In this document: in pieces, positions 55,701 through 64,000 of the stretch
Layout of the letters: every line of letters begins with the position of its first letter
Numbering within the stretch: position 1 is the first letter of the stretch
DNA from: Halichondria panicea
Taxonomy: Eukaryota > Porifera > Demospongiae > Suberitida > Halichondriidae
Assembly (NCBI RefSeq): GCF_963675165.1
Contig: NC_087378.1
Span: 636,001 to 700,000, forward strand
Reading direction: 5' to 3'
Length of the DNA: 64,000 bases
Program-made: the position numbers and the translations under genes
Notes under the pieces: model-generated
Told to the model about the DNA's origin: nothing
What the model saw: the letters and a program-made list of their open reading frames with translations, nothing else
The model's database searches: none

Positions 55701-58700
55701 ATGTTCTCACCTTGAAAGCTTCACCCCATACTGCCCCCCCCCTGGTCCCCTGTAGTACGTTTGAGAGTAACAAAGTGGGCGAGGCTGGTGTGGTCAGTAT
55801 CGCCTTCTATCCCATCAACTTCCACGGTGACAACAAGTTCCTCAACAACAGAGGAGCCAGCCTCAGCGTGAGTTTGCAACCTCACTTAAAAAATGCAAAC
55901 CTAATAATATTATTTGCATAGTATAAGTCAACCACTACTGTAACAGTTTACACAATGCATACACTACAGAGGAGTTCTGACCATGCGTGCATGAATCACT
56001 ACAAGTTCAGTGCATTGATGTCATTGCGGTCACGTGATAACGTCCAGGCCAAATGCACTAGCACTTGTAGTGATTCGTGCACGCATATCAAACCTCCTCT
56101 GATTCGTATCCTACACACATGAGGTCAATTAGTCTAAGTATTTCAACTTTGGTTTTCCTTTAAAATTTTTTTTCAATTGAGGTGAAAAGGTTGTACATTA
56201 ATTATCAATGTTTTGTCCATTGCTTTCACTAATTGCAACTCTTTTCTTTATGCCTACTAAAACTGCTTTTATTGTTATTGACTGTCTCGCTCTTACACTG
56301 ATGCAGGTGATTAGTTCGCGTGTGAGTGTGTACGGCTCCCTCCTATTCAAGGACAACAGTAATAGTGAGAGTAGCGTGCAGGACCACGGTGCCATGTACA
56401 TCACCTCACAGGGACAGGTGCAACTTAGCGCTGGAGCTACTCTCTCCTTTGTCAACAATTCTGGAATGTAAGTAATGAAATAGCCTACAACAATATCTTG
56501 GGAAATGTCTACTAAGAATCAACAAAGGAGTACTCACACAAATTAAAGTTCATTGACATAATTGCAACCCTGACTGTGTATAACATGCATTGTACTTGTT
56601 ACTAATAATTGTGTTTCACAAGTGTATTGTCTTGTTATTGCTCCTCCTGTGTGTGTCCAGCACTGGTGCAGCTCTACATGTGGAGGCCCCTCACGTACCA
56701 CGACTCTTCTCCAAGCTCAGGGGGAACCCTCTTTGTGTGTTCCTCTTTGAGCAGGGCAGGCTCTCTCCTAACCTCTGGCACCTGAGGAATGTCAGTCACT
56801 AACCTACTCTACACTTACAGCTATCTTGTTACTATACACAACATAGCTGTATAAAGGCTTTACAATTCTGTAATAGTATTGTATGTGTGTGTGTGTAGTT
56901 GTCTGTGGAGTTCACTGGCAACCAAGCGTCCGTGGCAGCTGCTGTGTACATCAATAATATGGACCTCTGCTCCTGGAGCTCTTCCAGTCCTCCATACTTC
57001 AACAGGGAGGGGGTCTTTCACTGGAACTTCATCAATCTCACGTGCGTTTGTAGTAACTTTAGTACTGCCTCTAACAATTCCAATAAGAAATGTAGCTGTC
57101 ATAAAATAAGAAACCATGGGAACATGGGCCTATAGGCATAAGTGTGCAATACTGACCCACTTTTATTCTTTTTAATACAGTGACAATGTCAACTATTTCC
57201 ACAACTACTCGACTGAATCGCAATGGGCTGTGCAGACTCCTGTAACCAGCCTGAACATCATGAGGAGGGAGGCAAGTGGAAAGAGAAATGCTATTTTTGC
57301 TGTTTTTTATGCAGAATGGTTTGTTTCTCAGGCGGAAGCGTTTCCTGGTGAAGTATTTAACTTTCCTTTGGCTGGTTTTGATGAATTAAACACGGTCACT
57401 TATGTTGGTGCAAGTATATCAGATAACTCAAATGAGGTACATGTACCTCTATTGTACATGTAATCAATCTATTCCCCCCCATCCCACTAGACTATTAGCT
57501 TGCTTACTCATGCACGATAACGGGCAGGCCCTGTATCATGAAGTGTACATATATGTAGCTTGCATTGTACCTAGACAGCATACTCAAGTACTACGAAGAC
57601 TTTTCAGTGCAGTTGTGATAGGAATTGTGTGGTTTTCTTGACTTCAGTGATCTCTAATTCCCCTCTATTTGCAGGACTCAAGGTTTCAGTTCAGTCCCTC
57701 GTCTGTGAGCCTAGACCAGGTGAACAGAACCGCCCGCATCTCCTACACTCTCCCCCAAGGTCTGACAGAGGGTCGAGTGATGAGGGACGTCCGTGCTCTG
57801 AATCTATTCAAACCAAACAGACGCTCAGTGGTGAAGGATTCCTTCACCGTCTCCACCAGACGATGTCCACCAGGTAACGTGGTGTGTGAAGTTGTCATGG
57901 TTTTCAAGCCCCTAGACTGTTATAAAATGTACGTTTTTTCTTCTGAGTGTATGTCACTATTGTCGTCTCGTACATACAGGTTTGATACTGATGGACATGT
58001 CGGGACTCTCTCGATGTGTTTGTGACGTAGAAAGGCCTGAGATTGTCACCTGTGAAGGAAGACTGATCACTCTAAACGTGAGTGCTAGCTCAAATTGTGA
58101 ATGTATTATAATTTTCACACATGCATGTAATCTGTACCCATAAGTTAGACTGCTTCTACACCATCAACAATTTATGCCTGAAAAAGCTCCCAATTAAATG
58201 ATAGACTATTTCCATTGGCTATTTCCTCCCATAGACCCACTTGTGGGGGAGTATTGACACTCGTCAGGCTCGAGACACGTCTGCCAACACCCTCCTGGCC
58301 CTCCCCTGTCCAGCCGGCTACTGTCAGTGTAGACTGGGGAGCAACTCAGGTCAGAGGGAGTGCACCTTTGTCTTGGATCCTGATGAACCAGACAGCCAGT
58401 GCAGCTGCAACAGAACTGGTGTGTTATTATTTTAACTATATCACCAGGTATTTTGTCAGTATAAAGACATTTCTCAACAAACTAACCCGAGGACAGTACT
58501 AACACTAACGTGTACATGACTGCATAGTAACCATGGATCCTTGTATGTACAGGTGTGCTGTGTGGTGAGTGCCCTGAGGGGACTGGTCTCAGCGTCCTCC
58601 TCAGTCGATGTGTGTCCTGTGATTCACTATTTGGCCTTCTCATCCTCGCTCTGGTTATTGTCGACATGGCCATTATAATATTACTACTCATCCTCATGAA

Positions 58701-60182
58701 GCCCATTCCACTGTGGTTCTACCCTGTCCTCTGTTACCTGCAGCTGCTCCCACACTTCACCGAGTACTTTCCCATCACCTTTGAACTTGTTCGTCCGTAC
58801 ATTATCTTTGTTGCGAGTGCCCTGGGTCTCTACTTTCCCTACGATTTCTGTCTCTCGTCTGAAAATAATGCAGTCGGTAATTATGCCCTTCGCTATCTAC
58901 CACCTCTGCTGGCTCTGGTTGTTAGCATTGTTGTCATTATAATAAGGTGAGTCAGAGCTATGGTGTGTGTTCATGTACTAGTGAGTGAGATGTTCATTTC
59001 TAAACCCTAGAGCTCCAATGGCTGTAAGTACGGTGCAATTAAGGCTCTGAATTTTTTACAAACACGTATTTAATTGGTACACTGTGTGTGTGTACACTGT
59101 TGGACTGTAATTGTTATGTGCTGTGGTTCACAGGTTTCTGTACTGACTGTGTTTTTAATTCTCTTTCTCATAGGTCCCGAGTTTGTCGTCCTTGCTCTTG
59201 GCACGGTGTCTGGTGGCTCGTGCTTCTCTTATACACTCCACTCTTGCACACGTCCATCTCCATCCTCAACTGTCCCATCATATCAGCACAAGACAACGAA
59301 AATCCACTACCTAGGTGGCAAGTCAATGGAAACATGAAATGCTTCAATGGAACTCACATACCAATTGCTATCTTGGCCATACTAGTTCTGATCTGTTGTG
59401 TTGCTCTGGTCCCCATCTGTATATTGATGTCCTTGAGTCAGATCAAACGTCCGAGATGGATTAGATTTCTAGAAGAGCCCTTAACGTGTGCATATAAAGA
59501 CAGTTACAAGTGGTGGTCAGGAATTGAGTTGGGAAAACGAATTGTTCTTGTCTTGTTCGCTATTGTCCTGCCCAACAATGACTATGCTGTGGTACTAACT
59601 TTGATGGTGATAATTGCTGTCGGCAGCTACTGTCAACCATATAAGCAGCTGTTTGTCAATGTATTGGACTTACTTCTAGCCTGTGATATTCTTGTTATGC
59701 TTATGCTCCGAAATACACCTTATTTGGAGGACCAATATCAAGTGTTCGAAGAAACAGAAGTTGGTACAACAATGGGTGATGAACTATGCAGTGAAAGATT
59801 TACCGAAATCACAAAGATGGTCCTTGTTCTTACTCCATTCTATTACGTACCTCTGGCAGTGGGCGTGGCTGTGTTGACGTGCTGGTTACTTTATCATACC
59901 TACAATTTATGTACACAATCAAATTGTGCTCAAAAAGCAAATTGTGTTCGAACAGAGGAGGAGGACACGCCTTACGAACGTAGATATTCAATGAAGGAAG
60001 TGAGAGCACGCACACAAACTATTGTTGACCTGAAGGATTTAGATCCTGAAACTCCAAATGACGAAACTGAAAGAAATTTTGAAATGCCAACACAAAACTC
60101 AACTGTGAAACTTATTTCTGCGGCCAACAAGAAACAAGAACAAACTAATGGAGCAAGTACAGTATCAGAAACTAATATTTAG
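52776..60182 (+). CDS. Beta-helix multi-pass receptor D
   Basis: A TATATAA at 52766-52772 lies against the first ATG (52776). The next in-frame ATG, at 52797, gives a cleaner signal peptide (MLALLLALSLCTLRVKTQ) and is the likelier start. Exons run to the stop at 60182; the last, large one starts near 59175. The ectodomain is beta-helix-like (VVFGCVFQENGALAFGGGMY, VILVDSQFLNNEANYGGGVY), with a Gly-rich GGGAMGGGGG loop encoded by exon 2. The Cys neck (LPCPAGYCQCRLGSNSGQ, LCGECPEGTGLS) precedes the multi-pass block (LLILALVIVDMAIIILLLIL, TEYFPITFELVRPYIIFVAS, WHGVWWLVLLLYTPLLHTSI, WWSGIELGKRIVLVLFAIVL, YCQPYKQLFVNVLDLL). The tail of about 100 residues is acidic and polar. It matches A/B block for block in the membrane half. 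Function unknown. Confidence 0.82.
54815..54905 (-). repeat. tRNA-like sequence, probable SINE head
   Basis: On the minus strand TGGCTTAGTGGTTAGGGTGG resembles a tRNA A box and GGGTTTGATTCC a B box, spaced as in a tRNA with a long variable region. The acceptor stem does not pair well, so a functional tRNA is unlikely. It lies in an intron of receptor D. Confidence 0.55.
55968..56100. repeat. 133-bp imperfect inverted repeat
   Basis: AGAGGAGTTCTGACCATGCG pairs, with a few mismatches, with the CGCATATCAAACCTCCTCT end, and GAATCACTACAAG pairs with CTTGTAGTGATTC. It lies in an intron of receptor D and has no ORF. Probably another small MITE. Confidence 0.8.
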
Positions 60183-60414
60183 AACAATTCTGCACATAAT
60201 TAAAATGTATAATTATATTAAATGTATATATGCATATTTATACCCACAATACAATTTCTAAAATTTAGTGTCCATTAAAATCAACAAACACACTAGTACT
60301 TACAATATAGCATGTATAAAATGTCTATAGAGTCTTCACTATTATAATTATTCTGACCAGCAAACAATATTATACTAGGCACTCTAACAGGGCAGTATAT
60401 ACATCGTCTTAAGG

Positions 60415-62567
60415 CTATGAGTAGACTTCGTTGAAGAACTCAATGAGGAAATCTTTTACAATAGCTTTGTCTGGGATGACGCCCACCATGCCGTACACGC
60501 CAGCAGAGCCTTTCTTTGCCAGAGATGGATCAGCCTGGATGCATAAAGAAGGCAAAGACGTATAATATAAAGAGACCACAGTACATAATTATAAGAGTGT
60601 CACAAATCACCTTGACAGTGAGGCAAGCTTCTTTGAGATCCTTCAAAAAGTCATTAGCAGACTCGAGAGTGTGCGAGGGGAGAACTGTGCAATGCAGGGT
60701 CTCTAGTTGTCGCTCAATTTTCCAACCTAGAGGAGAGAGAGAGAGACATATTATTTACACATGATAAACAATAATTATTACAAGTAAATGTAATATACCT
60801 TTTGTTTCCATGAGGTCAGCAAGAGCAAACACACCCAACTTTTTGTCGGAAGAAGCAAAGGAGAAAATAGTCATATGTGGAGTGCCGCACACATACAGTC
60901 CCTGCACATGCAAATCACACACTGAAATAATATGAAGGGGTCGGTCTACTCTCACTTCAATAGATTGAATCCCTTCTTTCATGTGAGTAGCAATCTCCAT
61001 GAGCCTCTTAGCAACTTCCGTGTACCCATCTTGCCCCATACACTGCAGGACAGCCCATGAAGAAGCTATGTTGCCACCTGTACAGCAATGTGATTTAGTT
61101 GTAAAGCACATTCAATACTACTACATAGCCGCTGACACTTATAATAGTTATAGCTATCGTGTTTAAAATCTTCACCCATGCACACACCTGGCCTTGTTCC
61201 TGCCATACTGGGAGAGGCAAACAGTCCTCCAGGCCACTCGGGGTAAGCAAATATCTGGTACTTGCGAATGCTGGCACTCCGATACACAATTACACTTGCT
61301 CCCTATGTACGTGTATGGAAGTAAATGGTACACAATTACACTTGTTCCCTACATGTACGTGTATGGAAGTAAATACATCACTGGTACACAATACACAATT
61401 ACACTTGCTCCCTACAAGTACATCTATATGGAAGGGTTTGCTGGAAAGTAGAGGCTATAATGTACACTACATTATGTGTTCTGCATAATTATAGTGGATT
61501 AGAAATACTATCTAAAACATACGTGGATGCAAATCTATAGTACATTGAGCCATATACCTTTGCTCCCAGTCCATACTTGTGTACATCAGCAGACATTGAC
61601 ATAACAGCTGGTAGTCTGAAGTCAAACACGGGTACCTTATAGCCAAGCTTCTCCACCCTACAGTTATATATTACATGCATTGTACGCTCAAATAGTATAT
61701 CTTTGTTCAGCAGCTCTCACCATGGTAACATGAATCCACCAATGCAGGAGTCTACATGAACTGGAAGTCCCTTGTCCATTGCAATCTGTGATACTTCCTC
61801 CACTGGATCTACCATCCCATAGCAATACTCTGTTGCCGAGGCTACCAGGAGAATTGTGTTGGGAGTTATTGCCTGCATAATATGAAGTAATGCAAGTATA
61901 ATTATGCATGCATGCCAGTATAATTACAAAATTACTTGTATACCTTCTTGTATTCAGTCATGTTCACTGTGAGGTTTGGGTTGAGAGGTACATGAACAAT
62001 TTTGACATCAAAGTACCCTGCTGCTTTTTCAAATGCTGGATGGACAGTTAGAGGAGCCACCTATAAAGAAAGAATTAATGAAGTGCATTGATGCAATATG
62101 CATGCACACAGTTTGTTTAATACTGTGACCTACTATTTCTGGATGCTTTATGCTTGGGAAAAGACTCCTAGCTCTGTCTCTATAAGTCTTGATAGCCATC
62201 AGTAGACTCTCTGTGCCACCGCTAGTGACCGTGCCCACACAGTTTCCATCACCATTCAGCATGTTTGCCACCATCGCCACGGTCTCCACTTCAAACTGCC
62301 TCAAGCTCGGGAAAACCAACGGATTCAAAGCATTCTCATGCATGAAGGCATGGAAGAACATCTTTACAATAGCTGACTTGGAATCCTGAGATGATTCTTC
62401 ATTGCTTGCGGAATCGGGCCACTGAAACAAGTCGAAAGCTTTTTCTACCGTATCGAATCTTGCATCCTTGGATGTGTAGACGTAGGCGAATATCTTTCCT
62501 GTATGAGGATCAATTTCTACTTTCTTGCGTCGCTTCAATTCATCAAGGAGCTTCTCTTGTGATAAGC
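60415..62567 (-). CDS. SGPL1: Sphingosine-1-phosphate lyase-like PLP enzyme (5' exon not found)
   Basis: Several exons between 62567 and 60415 give the catalytic part of a group II PLP decarboxylase fold. Landmarks in order are [27 protein letters not shown], the phosphate-binding [32 protein letters not shown], the PLP lysine region [34 protein letters not shown], and the C-terminal [15 protein letters not shown]. These match S1P lyase, which splits sphingosine-1-phosphate into hexadecenal and phosphoethanolamine at the ER membrane. The last exons are 60725-60611 (approximate) and 60534-60415. The first exon seen starts with an acceptor in phase 1, so the start codon and the usual N-terminal membrane anchor are missing. 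Under 300 bp remain before the 14-3-3 gene, and I find no fitting exon there. The protein may lack the anchor or use a short unseen exon. Confidence 0.82.
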
Positions 62568-62858
62568 CTGTAATAATAATCAATAATTATTATTTTTATT
62601 GTAGTAAAACTACAACGTAGCTCCTTCACAGACCAATTTTTTTCTAATAGAAGGGTGTGTCAAGTTCTATTAGAAATAAATCGGCCTGAGAACAAAATGT
62701 GTACACGCCCCCCTCATACTTTGGTACACATTCCACACGCCCCACTGCACTACAGCTACATCCTTCCTCGATCTAGATCACATCTCAGAGATCTTCTAGC
62801 CCCGCGAACCTACACTCTCCTGAATTCCATTCATTCGTTGAGTTAAACACACAAGACA
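62568..62858. promoter_or_regulatory. Divergent region between the S1P-lyase-like gene and 14-3-3
   Basis: Under 300 bp separates the first seen lyase exon from the 14-3-3 ATG. It must hold the 14-3-3 promoter and 5' UTR and probably the missing lyase start. A short inverted repeat (TTCTAATAGAA ... TTCTATTAGAA) lies at 62642-62674. Confidence 0.45.
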
Positions 62859-64000
62859 ATGGCAGATGTACTCGCAGAAAAAGCTAAGCTGGCTGAACAA
62901 GCTGAGAGATATGAAGATATGGCTAAGGTATGTAATGTCTAGCTAGCTAGCTACTAGAAAACTTGTTCAGACTGTATGAGACATTTTTAGTTAGTATCCC
63001 CCATTCACTGGGCTAGCTAAGATCTACCTTTATGTGTGTCGGAGGTCGGTAGACTAGAAAATTGGATGGCCATGCCCCAAGTATTTGTCTGGTAACAGGA
63101 ATAGTTCAATCCTAGCTATAGCGCTAAAGAATGTAGAGACATTCTTGACGGATGCTATTAGTGTTAGTGCTAATTGGCTGCGAAGCTTTAAACTACTCGT
63201 GTTGTCATACACTCGATTACCTATGCCAACTTTGCACGTGTAATTCATTATCTTCCTTTACAGTTTATGAAAGAGCTAGCTGAGAAAAAGCGTGAGTTCA
63301 ACACTGAGGAGCGTAACCTGCTGTCTGTAGCCTACAAGAACGTAGTGGGGGCAAAGAGAACCGCTTGGAGGGTGTTGTCTGCCATTGAAAGGAAGGAAGA
63401 AAACAGCACGGAGAAGACGGACCTGATCAAAGAGTACAGACAGAAGATTGAGAAAGAACTTGAAGACATTTGCGATGAGGTCGTGGTAAGTGATTTTACT
63501 GTGTGGAAATTCCATTCCATGATCACTCTAGCCATATATAGCGTGGGAGGTGTTGTCTTGGTATCTACCTGTAACATGTGGTATGCAATTAAGAGTGGGA
63601 GTCCTACCTGTGTACCGTAATACTGACATACTTGCATTTTCCTTCTCTACAGAGCCTACTAGAGACGTGCCTCATTGTTGGTGACCAAGAAACTGACGAA
63701 GTTGCGGTTATTGAGAACAAAGTGTTCTACTTGAAAATGAAGGCTGACTACTACCGCTATCTGTCCGAGATACGCACACCCAACGTAACGGGTATGTTGA
63801 AAACTAACCAGTGATAATCAATTCTTCTAACTCATACTAATTATTTCAGAACATATCAAAAAATCAGAGCAAGCCTATAAAGATGCTCAAACAGCAGCAG
63901 AGAAGTTAAAGCCAACTCACCCGATCAGACTTGGTCTTGCTCTTAATTTCTCTGTGTTCTACTACGAGATACAAGACGAACCTGACAAAGCTACAGCATT
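62859..64000 (+). CDS. 14-3-3 protein (cut by window end)
   Basis: Exons 62859-62927, 63264-63485, 63653-63791 and 63850 to the window end join in phase. 14-3-3 proteins are dimeric all-helical adaptors that bind phosphoserine/phosphothreonine motifs. The start [20 protein letters not shown] is the dimer-interface helix. The signature [20 protein letters not shown] contains the phosphate-binding Lys and Arg, and [15 protein letters not shown] supplies the next Arg-Tyr pair. [17 protein letters not shown] is the second family signature. The loop after [16 protein letters not shown] is longer than in mammalian isoforms. The zeta-type SLLE context looks nearer than epsilon, but isoform assignment is not attempted. 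The last part (about 60 residues) lies beyond the window. Confidence 0.95.

Overview
The window is eukaryotic nuclear DNA, almost certainly from a siliceous demosponge. The genes have many short GT-AG introns, there are long AC microsatellites and small inverted-repeat elements, and three genes encode silicateins (cathepsin L relatives with a Ser in place of the catalytic Cys), proteins known only from sponges. Several large genes also belong to a beta-helix plus multi-pass membrane family that I associate with sponges and cnidarians. I cannot name the species. All exon limits were read by eye from splice signals, reading-frame phase and protein similarity.

Layout. 0-4.7 kb, minus strand: two neighbouring single-pass receptors whose cytoplasmic tails carry YDxP-type tyrosine motifs; the first runs off the left edge. 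5.8-10 kb: housekeeping genes PSMD14 (minus) and ERGIC2 (plus) arranged head to head. 10.3-15.2 kb: a dsRNA-binding-domain protein (plus), with a small secreted-protein gene nested antisense in its third intron. 15.5-19.1 kb: a single-exon 1208-residue beta-helix/multi-pass protein (minus). 19.8-24.3 kb: two silicatein genes head to head. 24.7-30.4 kb: multi-exon beta-helix receptor A (plus). 31.2-32.9 kb: a third silicatein (plus). 33.7-40.7 kb: receptor B (minus), an inverted duplicate of A. 40.9-47.5 kb: receptor C (plus). 48.9-52.5 kb: a TRIM-NHL protein (plus). 52.8-60.2 kb: receptor D (plus). 60.4-62.6 kb: a sphingosine-1-phosphate-lyase-like gene (minus). 62.9 kb to the end: a 14-3-3 gene (plus, cut by the window).

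The most interesting part is 15-47 kb. Silicatein genes, which make the axial filament of spicules, are interleaved with large secreted-plus-membrane receptors of unknown function. Receptors A and B form an inverted duplication around silicatein 3, and their 3' halves are nearly identical, including introns, which suggests recent gene conversion. Receptor A has an apparent one-base frameshift in exon 1. Silicatein 3 has the Ser substitution and has also lost the catalytic His, so it looks like a structural pseudo-enzyme. Small non-autonomous elements with terminal inverted repeats are scattered through introns and spacers; one family occurs twice.
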